A stretch of 64,000 nucleotides of DNA from Trifolium pratense (GCF_020283565.1 NC_060060.1:71161257-71225256), one strand, 5' to 3'; positions 33,099 through 46,378 are shown, counted from the first letter of the stretch. Notes: a model not told the origin generated them from the letters alone. Numbers and translations: made by a program.

Positions 33099-34280
33099 TC
33101 ATTCAGAGATTGAAAACATGTTCAGATGTTTCTTTATAAAATCAAATCTTTCAACAGATAAAGCTTTAGTAAATATATCAGCCCATTGATTTTCAGTATC
33201 AACAAACTGAATATCTATAATGCCTCTCTGAACATAATCTCTGATAAAATGGTGTTTAATTTCAATATGTTTGGCTCTAGAGTGTAGAATAGGATTTTTA
33301 GATAAATGAATGGCTGCAGTATTATCACAATATAAAGGAATATTGTTACTGCTTACCTGATAATCTTCTAACTGATATTTTAGCCAGAGTAGTTGTGTGC
33401 AACACTTAGCTGCTGAAATGTATTCTGCTTCTGCTGTAGACAAAGCTATAGTAGTTTGTCTCTTACTAGCCCAGGAGATAAGGTTTTCACCAACAAATTG
33501 ACAATTGCCACTTGTGGATTTTCTTTCAATTTTATCTCCAGCATAGTCAGCATCACAGAATCCATTTAGCACATAATCATTGGATTTCTTATAGAGAAGT
33601 CCAAGATTAGTTGTTCCTTTCAGATACCTAAAGATTCTCTTTACAGCAGTAAGATGAGATTCTCTGGGATCTGACTGGAATCTTGCACATAAGCAAACAC
33701 TGAATAGAATATCTGGTCTAGAGGCTGTCAGATAGAGTAAGGAACCAATCATACCTCTGTAGACCTTTTGATCTACCTTTCCTTCATCATCTGACTTCCC
33801 CATGTTGGTAGTTGGATGCATAGGAGTATTCATTATCTTGCAGTCATCTAAATTGAATTTCTTCAGAAGTTCTTTAGTGTATTTTGATTGATGAACATAA
33901 GTTCCTTCCTTCTTCTGATTGATTTGAATTCCAAGAAAGAACTTCAACTCTCCCATCATGCTCATTTCAAATTCATCCTGCATTATCTTAGAAAAACTCT
34001 TGCACAAAGCAGCATTAGTTGAACCAAAAATAATATCATCAACATAAATTTGAATGATTAAGATGTCTTCTTTGGTTGTCTTTCTAAAGAGTGTGCAGTC
34101 AACCTTTCCTTTCTCAAAACCTTTTTCAAGAAGGAAATTACTGAGTCTGTCATACCAAGCTCTTGGAGCTTGTTTCAGACCATACAGTGATTTCTTCAGT
34201 TTAAAAAACATGTTCAGGGTTTGAGACATCTTCAAAACCAGGAGGTTGCTTAACATACACTTCTTCAGAAATAAAACCAT
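33099..34280 (-). pseudogene. Pol 3' part of element 3: RT end and RNase H
   Basis: 393 codons open, with [49 protein letters not shown] and H-I-E-I-K-H-H-F. The only link to the upstream pol frame is broken at a run of six T residues near 34208, where one extra base shifts the frame. It ends in TGA with no CAR-YYA context. Confidence 0.88.
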
Positions 34281-36258
34281 TTAAGAAGGCACTTTTAACA
34301 TCCATTTGATATAAGGTTATTCCATGATTAACAGCATAAGATAGAAGTAACCTGATAGCTTCAAGTCTAGCAACTGGTGCAAAGGTTTCAGTATAGTCAA
34401 TCCCCTCTTGTTGACTATAACCTTGTGCAACCAATCTAGCCTTGTTCCTTACCACTTCACCTTGTTCATTCAGCTTGTTTCTGAATACCCATTTTGTTCC
34501 AATAATGTTCTTGTGTGAAGGTTTAGGCACTAGAGTCCATACATCATTCCTTTGGAATTGATTTAGCTCTTCTTGCATTGCTACAATCCAAGCATCGTCC
34601 TTCAGAGCTTCATCAATCTTTGAAGGTTCCATCATTGAGATAAGACCAACTAATGATTCCTCATTTCTCAGTTGAGATCTTGTCTTTCTTGGACTATCCT
34701 TGTTGCCTAAGATCAGTTCCTCTGGATGTGATGACTTGTATTTGAAAGTATTTCTTGGGGGCTCATCATCTTCAGACTCATCAACATCAGGTTCAGCAGA
34801 TGCTTCTGTTCTTGGTTGTTCAGAGTCTGTAGGAACTATTGTGTTCAGAGGTACTTCAGAGAATGGATGTTCTGAGTAGTTTGGAATATCTGAATATTGA
34901 TCCTCTGATACCTGAAATCTAGATAAACCTTCCACAAGCTCTGACACTTGGTCAGGCTCTTTGTCATCAAATTTGACATGCATACTTTCTTCCACAGTGT
35001 GTGTTTCAGAAATATATAGTCTGTATGCTTTTGAGCGTTCAGAATATCCTATAAAGATACCCTTATAACCTCTAGCATCAAATTTCTTTAGATGGACTTT
35101 GTTATTTAAGATGTAACACGTACATCCAAACTGATGAAAATAAGAAATATCAGGTTTTCTTCCTTTGAACAATTCATAAGCAGTTTTGTTCAACTTAGAT
35201 CTGATATAGATTCTATTTTGAACATAGCATGCTGTGTTTACAGCTTCTGCCCATAAAAACTTTGCTACGTTTGTTTCATGCATCATGGTTCTGGCCATTT
35301 CTTGCAGAGTTCTATTCTTCCTTTCTACAACCCCATTTTGTTGAGGAGTTCTAGGAGAAGAGAATTCATGCAGAATGCCAAATTTTTCACAAAAGTTTTC
35401 AAAAGGTTCATTTTCAAATTCTCCACCATGATCACTTCTAACTTTTAAAATAGTGTAGCCTTTTTCATTTTGAATTTGTTTGCAGAAGATGCTAAACTCA
35501 TCATAAGCTTCATCTTTTGTTCTTAGGAATTTTACCCAAGTCCATCTACTGTAATCATCAACAATCACTAATCCATACTTCTTTCCATTGATTGAAGCAG
35601 TGTTAACTGGTCCAAAAAGATCAATGTGAAGAAGTTCCAATGGTCTTGAGGTAGAGACAATGTTCTTAGGTTTAAAAGATGACTTTGTAATCTTTCCTTT
35701 TTGACATGAACCACAAAGTGTGTTTGAGTGATATTTAATTTTAGGTAAACCTCTGACAAGGTCAAGCTTACTAAGCTTAGATATTAACCTCCAGTTAGCA
35801 TGGCCTAACCTCTTATGCCAGATCCATTTTTCTTCACTCAAGGTCAAAAGACACATCACTTTTTGTTCATTCAAATCAGAAAGATTAATTTTATAAACAT
35901 TGTTCTTTCTCAGACCTTTGAAAATCATGGTGTTATCAGATTGTTTAGACACAGTACATGATTCCTTATTAAAGACAACTACATAACCATTGTCGCAAAA
36001 TTGACTTATGCTCAATAGATTATGCTTAAGTCCATCAACTAACCAAACATCATTAATAGATAGGGAGGAATTACCTACTGTACCTGTACCTATTATCTTT
36101 CCTTTCTGATTACCTCCAAAGCCAACAGAACCTCCTTCTTTCATGGTTAGCTTGGAAAACAGTTGTTTGTCACCAGTCATGTGCCTTGAACACCCACTAT
36201 CCAGATACCATGAATGATTCATGATACTTCTTTGAGTGATAGGCTGTATGAGAAACAA
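34201..36258 (-). pseudogene. Pol 5' part of element 3: protease, integrase, RT
   Basis: 685 codons. Protease [13 protein letters not shown] at the start; integrase with [25 protein letters not shown] and [11 protein letters not shown] up to [12 protein letters not shown]. The frame starts without a good ATG and is offset from gag, so translation would need a frameshift or represents damage. It ends early at the T-run frameshift near 34208. Confidence 0.88.
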
Positions 36259-36260
36259 CT

Positions 36261-38660
36261 TTAATCACTACAATGGAACTCTTTATCACAGTTAATGATA
36301 AAGTCATCCCAATATTCTTCCTCTTCATTGATCAAGTTCTGATTGTTCACTTGAGAACTTGTCAGCCATTGGTCAAGGACATAAGCCCTTCTTCCTTTGC
36401 ATAGAACTTGTTTCCAAACTCTAGGTAGGACATATCCTTTCCTAGTTGGTAAATCTGAATGATACATAATTTCAGCTTTTGGTACCCATCTTCTGGGTCC
36501 ACGCTTGTTAGTCCACAAATGATTACTGTGTTGTTGAGTGTGAGAGAAAGATTTTGGTTTGGAATAATAACTCTTTTGAAAATATTTCTTAGTTTGAGTT
36601 CTGTTATTATTCCAGGACTTGGATTGTTTATGGTCCCAGAGTTTGTATTTATCACCAGTCCATTGATTTGACTGGTTATACTTACTGACTCTAGAATCAT
36701 AAATAACCTTAGTCCTATGTTGCCTCTGAGGTTTGAGGTTTGACTTTCTTTTAAAAACTTCTGAGCCTTTAGGTTGACTTTTCTTATGAACTGGAGTTCC
36801 TCTGGTTCCAGAAGTTGAAGCCTCAGATTTTGAAACTTTCAGAACATCTGAACTGATACTGTCAAGTTCTGAATAGCTTTTATCTTCTGAGCTTTTCTTC
36901 CCAGATCCTGAGGAACTTGGTTCCTCTGAGTTGTCATTTCCCAAATCTCTCAGATTATTATCCTCATCTTCCAGAGTACCAAATTTCTTTCCTTCTTCAC
37001 TCTGAGGTACAACATAGTAAACCCAAGATTTTCCAACCTTTTTGGGATAGGTCTTTAGCTTTGAATATGTTCTACCATATTCATAGCCAAGTCCCTCTCC
37101 TCTATGTCTCATGACATTATAAACAAGATTAGCAGCTTTGCTCTTACCAAGGTTGAGATGCACAAACTGTTGAAGAGCCATTTCTTGCTCATCAGTAGGT
37201 TTGTGACACACAGCACAACCCTTTTCAAGATCATTTACTCTATTCAGAGTTTCTTGATATAGACCTTGAAAATGTTCTGCTTGTTCAGTCAGAGTGTTAA
37301 GGTTTTCTTGTAAAACTTTTTGTTTACTTAACACTCTGAGATGTTTCTCAATGACCTTGTTAAGTGCAGTTATAAGTTGAGATTTAGAACAGTCAGAAAA
37401 TACCTCATCAGTTACTTCTGAATCTGATTCTGATTCATCGTCTGAGTCTACATCTGAGTCAGTTGAAGCCATCAGGGCTAGATTTGCTTCTTCTTCTTCC
37501 TCAACTTCTTCCTCAGATGATAGCTCTTCAAAAGTAGCCATCAGACTCTTTCTCAATTTACTCTTGAATTGTTGCTTCTTTGAGCTGTATCTTTTGCTTT
37601 TGTCTTTAGCAGACATTTCTGGACAATCAGCAATAAAGTGTCCTGGCTTCTTACAGTTGAAGCAGTTCTTCTGATCATCCTTTTTGCTGACAAAATTTCT
37701 GGAGCTGTTTCCTCTGAAATTTCTTTTGTTAAATCTGTTCCATTGCTGAAACTTGGTGAATAACGCAAACTCATCCTCATTCATCTCATCCTCTTGACCA
37801 TCAGCAGAAGATTCTTCTTCAATATCAAGAAGCTGAGTCTTAAGAGCCTTAGAAGTAGTCTTAGTTGACTGTAAAGCCACTGACTTAGACTTCTTCTTAG
37901 TTTCTGAGTCAGCATCCAGAACCATCTCATGGCTTCTGAGATTGCTTATCAGAGCTTCAAGACTCAGAGTCTTGAGATTTTGAGCTTCCTCTATTGCAGT
38001 GACCTTGGGTCTCCAAGCAATAGGAAGACTTCTCAGAATCTTCTGAACATGGTCATAGGTAGAATAACTTCTCTTAAGAGCTTTAAGACCAGATACAAGG
38101 ATTTGAAACCTTGTAAACATAGTCTCAATGTTTTCATCTTGTTGCATAGTGAAAAGTTCATATTGTCTTATCAAAAGACTAGCTTTAGCCTCTTGAACCT
38201 TTTCATTACCATCATAGGTAGCACACATAGAATCAAAGATAGATTTAGCAGTAGACTTGTTCTCTATTCTGACATAGTCCTCATGTCTAATAGCACCAAC
38301 AACAATGTCCTTTACTCTATGATGTTTTGTGTAGATTTTTAGGTTAGCTGGTGTGAGTAACTTTCTATTCTCCATGGACAACCTACCATGTTCATTCAAG
38401 TTTTCAAAAGTTACTCCCAACTCAACCAAATCCCACAACTCATGATCAATAGCAGTAATATTGCTATACAGTCTCTCTTTCCACCACTCAAATAATGAAG
38501 CATCACCATTGAATATAGGGGCTTTTCTATTGCCACTATGTTCATGTGATTCATTACTTAAGTAGTCATAACCAAAAGCATTTCTAGGACCACCACCAGC
38601 ACCACTGGCATTACCGGCTTCACCGGTTGTTCTAGTACTACTATCATCTCCTCCAGACAT
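36261..38660 (-). CDS. Gag of Sirevirus element 3
   Basis: 799 residues from ATG at 38660. A glycine-rich N-terminus is followed by the capsid-type region ([20 protein letters not shown]) and one zinc knuckle [14 protein letters not shown], then an acidic S/D/E stretch, helical segments, and a basic, aromatic C-terminal tail. It is about 90% alike by eye to the gag at 57183. The TAA stop lies two bases before the pol frame opens in another phase. Confidence 0.9.
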   Translation of the reverse strand: MSGGDDSSTRTTGEAGNASGAGGGPRNAFGYDYLSNESHEHSGNRKAPIFNGDASLFEWWKERLYSNITAIDHELWDLVELGVTFENLNEHGRLSMENRKLLTPANLKIYTKHHRVKDIVVGAIRHEDYVRIENKSTAKSIFDSMCATYDGNEKVQEAKASLLIRQYELFTMQQDENIETMFTRFQILVSGLKALKRSYSTYDHVQKILRSLPIAWRPKVTAIEEAQNLKTLSLEALISNLRSHEMVLDADSETKKKSKSVALQSTKTTSKALKTQLLDIEEESSADGQEDEMNEDEFALFTKFQQWNRFNKRNFRGNSSRNFVSKKDDQKNCFNCKKPGHFIADCPEMSAKDKSKRYSSKKQQFKSKLRKSLMATFEELSSEEEVEEEEEANLALMASTDSDVDSDDESESDSEVTDEVFSDCSKSQLITALNKVIEKHLRVLSKQKVLQENLNTLTEQAEHFQGLYQETLNRVNDLEKGCAVCHKPTDEQEMALQQFVHLNLGKSKAANLVYNVMRHRGEGLGYEYGRTYSKLKTYPKKVGKSWVYYVVPQSEEGKKFGTLEDEDNNLRDLGNDNSEEPSSSGSGKKSSEDKSYSELDSISSDVLKVSKSEASTSGTRGTPVHKKSQPKGSEVFKRKSNLKPQRQHRTKVIYDSRVSKYNQSNQWTGDKYKLWDHKQSKSWNNNRTQTKKYFQKSYYSKPKSFSHTQQHSNHLWTNKRGPRRWVPKAEIMYHSDLPTRKGYVLPRVWKQVLCKGRRAYVLDQWLTSSQVNNQNLINEEEEYWDDFIINCDKEFHCSD

Positions 38661-38717
38661 AGTGTTCTCACAAGATCTTTACTGTCTCACTGTTAAGTGA
38701 AAGTAACAGACCAGGTG

Positions 38718-38729
38718 CTCTGATGCCAA
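38718..38729 (-). promoter_or_regulatory. Primer binding site of element 3
   Basis: On the minus strand TGGCATCAGAGC, with the same single change from the canonical initiator tRNA-Met complement as element 2. Confidence 0.8.
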
Positions 38730-38730
38730 T

Positions 38731-39854
38731 TGAAGGTGTGAAAACACAAGAAGGGGGGGGTTGAATTGTGTTTTAGCTAAGTTAAAACTTTTTCAGGTTC
38801 TTAACTCAACTACGTTAGCAGCGGAAAAGTAACACAATAAATAACAAGTTAAGGAGATAGAGAGAGAGATCACACAAGCAATTTATACTGGTTCCTCTCA
38901 CAAAACGAGAGTAGTCCAGTCCCCTTGCACTTCCAAGGGAGTTCACTATAATCACACAAGATTACACCTGCTCAAGCACACAAGCAAGAGACTTCACAAC
39001 TATGCTCAAGCACACAAGCTTAAGACTTCACACTTAAACACACAAGTTTAAGTTACACACTTAAGCACACAAGCTTAAGTTTCCTCAAGTAATGGTAAAG
39101 TATATAAAAATATACAAATGCTCTTAGATGAACCTAAGGTGAGCAAATACAAATAGTACAGAGTATTTGGCTAAAGTGCAAAAACACTTGAGAAAGGTTC
39201 AGAGCTTGTATATCACAGAGTTCAGAGTTTGTTCAGCGCACGTTCAATTCTTGATAATTGTTATGTTGTTGCAGCTGATCCTTCAAGTATATATACCACT
39301 AGAAAAGAGTCGTTGCAAAGGAGCCGTTGGAGTTGATAACCTTTTGTCTTCAAGCAGTCTGTCTTGATGCAGTTTGGTTGTATCCAAAACTAAGAAAGAG
39401 TTTCAGTTACTTTGACTACTGCAGAGTGGACTTTCCTTATTCAGCTAACAAAACTGAAGACCCACGTTCTCAAGATAGGACAGACAAAACAGAGGTAGCT
39501 GAGCTGATCAGACTTGAAAGGTCCTTTTCTTCATTGGTAGAAGAGTTGACTAGTAAAGAGAATCTTCACAGCTTTCAAAGAGATCTTCAGAGGTTGATGA
39601 AGCTCGTAGACAGACAAGAAGTACTGAAGTCTTCATCCTCTGAACGTTGTAACCTCTGAAGTCCAACATCTTCTGAGCGCTTGTGAACTTCTGAGTTCAC
39701 ATCCTCTGAACTCCACTCAGGACTTAAATGATGCTTATATCTGCGCACTTAAAATAAATTTTTAGTCCTTCCAATTTGTTAATTAATACTTTGTTATCAT
39801 CAAAACCTTTATAGATTTAGGGGCAAACATTTTTAAATCAATTTTGTTCCAACA
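38731..39854 (-). repeat. 5' LTR of Sirevirus element 3
   Basis: 1124 bases; no difference seen from 27575-28698. On the minus strand it starts TGTTGGAACAAAATTG and ends CACACCTTCA. Confidence 0.95.
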
Positions 39855-39859
39855 CATTT

Positions 39860-40110
39860 GCGGATTGTTTTGCAAGTTTTGAAAGAGAAGAAGTTGTATG
39901 CCAAGTTGTCTAAGTGTGACTTTTGGTTGAAGGAAGTAAGTTTTCTTGGTCATGTGATTTCAAGTGGAGGGATAGCGGTTGACCCTACGAAAGTTGATGC
40001 CATCTTGCAATGAGGAACGCCTGAGTCTGTTTTGGAGATAAGAAGTTTTCTTGGATTGGCCAGTTATTATAGAAGGTTCACTGGCGGATTTTCAAAGTTG
40101 GCTTTGCCTT
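39860..40110 (+). pseudogene. Ty3/gypsy pol remnant (second part)
   Basis: This continues the RT gene interrupted at 27574: [27 protein letters not shown] and R-S-F-L-G-L-A-S-Y-Y-R-R-F are recognisable. An in-frame TGA is present near 40012. It is cut at 40110 by another LTR, and RNase H and integrase are not found. Confidence 0.85.
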
Positions 40111-40939
40111 TGAACGACCCAATTTTAATTTATTCGTTTTGTGTGTTTAAAATATTTTATTGACGTGGCATTTAAATAAGTTAATAACTTTAGTTATTTA
40201 TCGAATACCTTAGTTATTAAGCGAGTAGTGAGAGTTAATGCAGGTTGGGTCAAACTATTGGGCTTGAGGCCCAATGGGCCTTGTCTCATGTGTGTGGGGC
40301 GCCCATATGGCTTAGTGGGGAGAGAGAAGTTCATTTCTCATGTTATTTTAGGAAAGTTAGAGAGAAGGAAGAGAGAAAGAAGCTAGGGCAAAGGAAAGTG
40401 AAGAGATTCAAGAGCAAATCTCCGAGTTTACATCGAATCCAGGTATGAGAGTAGATTGCATAACCTTGAGTGATTCATAGAGAGGGGAGAATGTCGATTT
40501 CTCCGTACCCGAACTCTCTACACTCATTTTCGTTTTGGTTTGGTGGGATTTTTCTTAAAGAAAATGGAATCTAATGTTCATATCATGTTTATTATACTCT
40601 TAGCATGATGTATGAACGAATTTAATGAGTAAAAACAAGAATTTGTAGATGTTTGATCAAGAACTTTGTGGTTTATGAGTTTTTGAGTAAAAGTGTATAA
40701 ATCACTATATTTTGATGTGTATGTTGTGGATCTATGAAACAAATTGTTTTTTCATGTTTATATATGTGGGTGGATTTATGTTCAAACCAGAAAACAAGGC
40801 ATCTGTGGCTGGCGTGCTGGCTGGGCCAGCCTTGCTGCAAGGGCTGGCTTTCTCTAGCTGAAGCCAGGAAGCCATGGGTTCTTGCTAGCTTTCTCTGGCT
40901 TTCTTTCGCTCAGCCACTGTTTGCGTCCTTTAAGAGACT
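40111..40939 (+). mobile_element. LTR (partial) of TGWAACGACCC gypsy family
   Basis: It starts TGAACGACCC and shares long blocks with 55161 onward (for example 'ttattgacgtggcatttaa', 'ggcccaatgggcctt', 'gaatccaggtatgagagtag', 'ggagaatgtcgatttctcc'). It is cut on the right by the Athila-like LTR at 40940. Positions 40800-40925 are a CTGGCT-rich stretch that differs from the other copy's GCTCGCT-rich stretch. Confidence 0.7.
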
Positions 40940-42320
40940 TGTGAAAGTACATACAGTCAATTGCAGGCAAGTAATAAGATAGAGTATCGAACCCACAGGG
41001 ATTGTGAGTGGAACTTTGATTTCAATCTTTAATCAGTTAATTCTTAACTTATGAGCATAAAAGTAACAAAATATCATTTTGGGTTTTTATAACAATTAAA
41101 TATAAATGACAATAATGAAAATAGGTTTTGATAACAAGAGTTGGAAAGTGTTGGAATCAATGATCCATTCAACTACGGTTTACTGCCTGTGTGTGATAAG
41201 TGCTGTCAAGACTATTGTGACCAAGCTTCCTTGTGGTGTATGTCTACAACGTAAGATAATAAAATGGGGGATAAAGTGGGTCCTATGTCTAGGTCACGCT
41301 TAATTCATTTTAGTTCATAAAAGATCTTGCTTGTTTTAAATCACTATGGCCTCAAGGCTTATGTCTAAGACCTAGAGTAAGAAGTATGTGTCCATCCTCT
41401 ATTTAACCATATTAGTTCATTCAATCCATTTACTATTAGATGTCTCATAATAATAAAATTGTACCTAATCCTAAGTTGATCAATCTCAGAATTAAATATA
41501 TAACAAAATAGCAAATGAACCAAAATAGCATAACAACACACAACACATCACATAAATAACATTAAACTTTCATTGAACTTCACATAAATTCCAACATCAA
41601 GAGGTTTAGCTCATAGTGAGCTGTACAATACAAATAACAAGAGGAATAGATCTACACATCAGATGAAGATAGAAATGTAAACCTACAAACACGACCACCT
41701 AGAGGTGATGTCTCAACCTCCAAGTCAGCAGCGTCGCGCCTCCAGTTATCGGAACTGCATCAGAGTTGCGACGGCTCAAGTGGCTCTCCAAACTAGCACC
41801 CCTTCATCTTCTACTTCTTGCTTTCCAATGTTCATTTAAGTATATCAGATCTAGGGTCATTGGCTCCTTTATATACAGATCAATTTTGGATCATGGGCCA
41901 TAACCAATTAGAATAAGATAAGCCCAAAGAATAAAGCATATTCCCAAAAGATGATAACTCTGTAATGGGAAATCCTCCAGCTGTCTTATCTCTTGTCCGG
42001 TAGTGCTTTTGTCTTCTTTCTCAGTATACGTGGAGCTTTGGCCGCAAATGCAACGTCCACGCAAGCAGTTGTATGGCACTCAAGTCTTGACTGTAGTTAG
42101 CATGAGATATCTCTGGACCCTTTTTGTCTTGCTTTAGGTCCAGTGGTCTGTCTTGACTCAAGTTATCACTAGAACTCCTCTTTTTTGGATGAAGGATTAC
42201 ACTTAAGTCCTAGTTACATGCTAGACTAAAAATACATTAAAATGGCTCAAAACATTGAATGATCACCTTATGGTCAGACAATAATTAAAGTAAATAGGGA
42301 CAACATAAAGTGAGTTATCA
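40940..42320 (-). repeat. Athila-like Ty3/gypsy 3' LTR
   Basis: On the minus strand it begins TGATAACTCA, directly after a purine tract (CAAGTTTGGGGGTG, 42321-42334), and ends TTTCACA at 40940. It contains the phrase GTATCGAACCCACAGGGATTG (plus strand, about 40987), typical of plant Athila-type LTRs. The partner LTR is missing. Confidence 0.7.
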
Positions 42321-42334
42321 CACCCCCAAACTTG

Positions 42335-42840
42335 AATCATTTCCTATCCTCAGGTAATGCAGTAGATAGCATAAACCATTAAGAAATACTCACTTTATTG
42401 ACACTAAAACAACACATTCAGACCTTAAGCTTCAAACCTTGGATTGCATTTTAAAGATTGGTATAACTCTTGTATGTCATCTGTCAACAACAGCCTTGCC
42501 TGTGTGTGTGTACTGCCTACTACAACTAATCAGAGACATGCCAGGATCCTTCTCCAAAACTACTCAATCAGGATACTAAGTCATCAGTTTTCTCTCCTAC
42601 AACTTAGAGTTTAGGTTCAGATTTCAGCAAGGGGGGAACTATAGCTTTTCATGATATTACATGCTTTTTGATACTTAGAGTTCATTTTAATTAATGCTTT
42701 AGGTGCTACTCTACCTTTTCACCTGACGGGATCTCACTTGTAATGAGTCCAACCTGTTACTCAGAGTAGAGCACCCTACACAGCATTGTTCCTCCAGTTT
42801 CGGGCACAGGAACTTCTCACACAAAACACATGTTCATCCA
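42335..42840 (-). other. Athila-like 3' untranslated region (right of PPT)
   Basis: Non-coding; between the polypurine tract and the nested solo LTR. I see no gene. Confidence 0.5.
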
Positions 42841-43982
42841 TGTTGAGGTTTTTATGTCGGCTACATTTTGCAAAAACATGTTATAGCCATAATGCTACAC
42901 AGGATGTTGTAGCATCGCGTACAACATTGTTGATGCTCTGTTTTACGCAGAACTTTTATATCATATCTTTGGAAGATTTGTTTCAGATATAATTTTTGTG
43001 CTTATCTAACAAGCCAATATGTGCCTTGTCCCACAAGTATCTGAAGGCGGTTTATGTGATACAAAAATATATCGTGATATATTTTTAAATTTCATCAAAT
43101 ATTGTTTTGGAGTAAATCTTTGTTGAAGAATTATTTTGAAGGAAATCTTGTGAGCTGACCAATGAAGATTTCAGCTATTTATTTGAAGCCTTGCTCCTCA
43201 AGCTTATGGAAGGCGGTTTGCATGCTTTATGTGAAACAAAAATATAACATAATATATTTTGCGTGAAATCAATTATTGGTTTTATTTTTAAAACTAGGCC
43301 TGGCCGCAATTCCTACAAGTGTGAGTCTGGAAACGTAGCTTGCGTATCAAGACAAATTCTGGTTATAAATACATGAAGAATCAGACCTATTTTTGCACTG
43401 AAGCCATTGTTCATCAAGATGTAGTCTTTAGGGTTTCGTGTCTTTGAGCCACTCTCTAGGAGAGTTGGTGTAAGTGAACCACTCGGGTTGTGAGATGGTC
43501 ACTATGTCCTCACTCAGAAACCTGTAGGTAATGAGTTGAGTATTGTACTTGGAGGAAGCTTGTAAGCAACTCCAAATTGTGAACTTAGTCAAGTGTTGGC
43601 TAGGTATTAGTTTCTTAGGAGGGTGTCTCCATCTTGATCGTTATAATTGACAGCAGCACAATACATGTTGTTAGAGAGAATTTGGAACGAGGTCTCATTA
43701 TCTAGGAGGTTTCTAGATAGGATTGCACGGGTAGTGTCTAGGTGAGAAGTCAAGTACCGGGTGTTGGTCGACGGCTTTGAACGAGAGCTATTATAGTGGA
43801 TTCATTCATGGATTTGTATCCCTCAGATTAGGTGACGTTGCACCGAACTAGGTTAACAAACGATCTGTCTTATTTATCTTCCTGCACTTAATTTATTTAT
43901 AACTTGTCTATTGTGTTCTGTACTAGTACGAGATGTTGTAGCATCTTTTGCAGCATCTTTCCACCAGCCTGCCAGAATTTCA
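42841..43982 (+). mobile_element. Sirevirus solo LTR
   Basis: 1142 bases from TGTTGAGG to CCAGAATTTCA, with the block 'gtgacgttgcaccgaact' and others shared with the fragment at 13646-14713. The flanks ATCCA (42836-42840) and CTCCA (43983-43987) agree at four of five bases, consistent with an aged target duplication. No internal region remains. Confidence 0.8.
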
Positions 43983-44525
43983 CTCCAGATTTGGCACATG
44001 AACTTATTCTTTTTTTCATTTTTTTTTATACAGCCATGTGGTGTCCCATCATAAATCAGCCATGATCCATCAATCAAGCAATCAAGTTTATACCCCTAAA
44101 CTTAGTCCTAATCATACCCCTCATCATGGTCAATACTTCAGATAACTTAGGCTAATGATTGAGTATTTTAAAGACTTATCAAGGCATTACTAAGATCAAC
44201 AGTATTCAACAGTTTGTGCATTAATGTGCAAAGGCTATCATATCAAGAATCAAAACAAAAATTCCCAAAAATTTCATCAATCCTACAGCTACATTCACTT
44301 AAGATCATACAAACTCTGTCAAGTGTCAATAAAATGCTTAACGCAAAATTTTAAATGCCAATCTGACCCAATAACACTAAACAGACTCAATTTATTGACT
44401 CTTGCCTATCCCCCACACTTAAACTAAACAGTGTCCCCACTGTTGACAGGTAGAGGCATCTACTGACTCGATAGAAAAATAAACTAACTAACTTATTAGA
44501 CAAGATAAGGCAAGATAGTTACCAA
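43983..44525 (-). other. Athila-like 3' untranslated region (left of ORF)
   Basis: Non-coding continuation of the Athila-like element after the solo LTR; contains 'cccccacacttaaac' near 44411. No gene is visible. Confidence 0.5.
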
Positions 44526-46378
44526 TTAGGCTTTAAGCCTAGAGCTTTTCCTAGGTCCTTCAAAATGAACCTTTGACTTCCTCTTCTTGGCAAAGCCCTT
44601 TGATTCTGCCACTCCTTCCTTGGTATGCTTCTCTTTTGCTACTGGAGTTGGCTCAAGAATGGGACTGGCAGACTTATCAGCAGTTGTCTGCTTTACAGCT
44701 TTTGTTGGTGTCTTTTTATTCTTCTTTGGAGGGGCAATATTAATTGCGGGCTCCTCAGATGCTGCACCCTTATCCGTCATAGCCAAACCAGCTTCTGGGG
44801 TAGTCACCCCATGCTCACCTTCCTTGGGCTCTTCATCTTTCTCAACCAACTGCTTCTCAAGCAAGACAGTGGTTATCTCAGCATCCTGGCCTTTCTTCAC
44901 TCTCAGCACTTACTTCCTCATCTTCTTCCTTTTCTTCCTTCTCTTCTTCATTCACCAGATCGTCATTGTTTTCTCCTTCCTCCTCAGCTTGCAAAATTTC
45001 TTCAACAACCTTCTTCACAGAACTCTCCCCTTCCTCAGCTTCCTTCTCAACCTCCATAGATTTTTGTTGTTCCAAGACCGGCTCCTCTCTGTTAGCATCA
45101 TCAACATGCTTTAACAAGTGATCATCCTCAGGCAACCTCTGATTAGACTCTTCAGTGTTCAATGGAGGGCTTTGCTCTGAGTTGATAAGGGTCGTCTTAT
45201 ATTCTCCTTCTTTCTTCTTCTTACTGCTTTTTCTCTTCTTGCTCTTCTTCTTTTCTTTAGCAGGCTTGGCAGGTGTTGCCTCCGACACTGCTTCTTCTTC
45301 TGGTATCACCTGAGGGAAAGTGTTATCATCAATTAGCTCCCGAGGGAATGGTGGCATAGCTAATGACTTGCCCTCAGGAAAGGCAAATATAAACTAATTC
45401 TCGATCCAATCACTGAATCTAGCTTGCCACCCCTAGTATGTCTTAATCTTTTCCTTGAAATCCAAAAACTCTGTAGCTTCAATAGCTTGGCTCCCAGCAG
45501 TGCCACTCGGTGTGGCTTCAGATAACTGCTGTCTTGGCTTCCTTCTAGTGTTACCCTTTAGCAAAGTCTCGATAGACCTTTTGTCAAAGCATTAAGTTGG
45601 GGAAAACACTTCATCCTTTCCATCGACATGAACCAAATTCTTCTTACACAGATCAGTAATCAAACAAGGGAAATAGAGCATATCCTCTGTAGTCTTCCTT
45701 GTTGAACAGTTCACAATCTCTTGATAGATAATCTTGCCCACATTCACCTTTGGTTCAGCGGTTATACAGTGCAACAGAACAAGATGAGCTTTGTTGAGTG
45801 TCTCGTTGTGAGTGGTAGGCATAATGGAATGCTTCAAAAACTGGTACCATACTCTAAATTCAGGCTTCAAACTCATCCACTTGATAGACCATTCATTCAC
45901 ACCTTTCCTATAATTCCACTGCGTTCCTTCTTCAGTCATGCCTTGCATTATCTCAGTCAGTGAGGCATCAGTCAAGATTTTCCTCATAGTCATCCAATTC
46001 ATCGTCAACAAAAATCAACCCATAATACCTATTGATGTTGGCTTCAGAGTAAAGCACTCATTTGCCTCGAACATACACTTCCTTCTTTTTTTGGTTAGGG
46101 TTGGTCAGGTTTGAATAAAATTCCTTCACCATCTGGGCATTATAACTTCCTAGTTGCTAAGCTAGCTTCTTCCACTTAAGTTTTTCGATCAGCTTAGCAA
46201 ACCTTTCTGGTAGACCCAAATTCTCTTTCTCAGTGTTGAAAATAAATCCACGTTCAGAGTGGAAGCTCTTAGAACTAAAGATCGTTACGAAACGATCAGC
46301 AACATCACTGTTGACAAAAGTGTTGATCTCAGAATCAGATCCAGAATTAGCAGCACTTGACCTTCTTGTTGCAGACAT
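44526..46378 (-). pseudogene. Athila-like envelope-position ORF (putative plant transposon protein)
   Basis: Read on the minus strand in four pieces: 46378-46157 (start M-S-A-T-R-R-S-S, F-V-T-I-F-S-S-K-S-F), 46011-45592 (W-Y-Q-F-L-K-H-S-I-M-P-T-T-H, H-C-I-T-A, Y-F-P-C-L-I-T-D-L-C), 45357-44878 and 44909-44526 (long K/E/S-rich low-complexity tail ending K-S-S-R-L-K-A). The second piece matches the 'putative plant transposon protein' domain of Athila-type elements. Several frame changes and stops separate the pieces, so it is dead. The position between integrase and 3' LTR fits the Athila envelope-like gene. Confidence 0.72.

Larger units (their letters stand above)
27575..39854 (-). mobile_element. 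Sirevirus (Ty1/copia) element 3, minus strand
   Basis: About 12.3 kb with two 1124-base LTRs in which I find no difference, target duplication CATTT (27570-27574 and 39855-39859), primer site, gag, pol in two frames, a long ORF3, an open frame on the opposite strand and a polypurine tract. It belongs to a different Sirevirus family from elements 1 and 2 (different gag start, M-S-G-G-D; single zinc knuckle C-F-N-C-K-K-P-G-H) and is the same family as the truncated copy at 56542. It sits inside the gypsy RT gene. Confidence 0.95.

Noticed and set aside
44526..45357. Host nuclear protein with K/E-rich tail
   Set aside because: The position between Athila-like integrase and the polypurine tract and the upstream transposon-protein domain make it part of the element.
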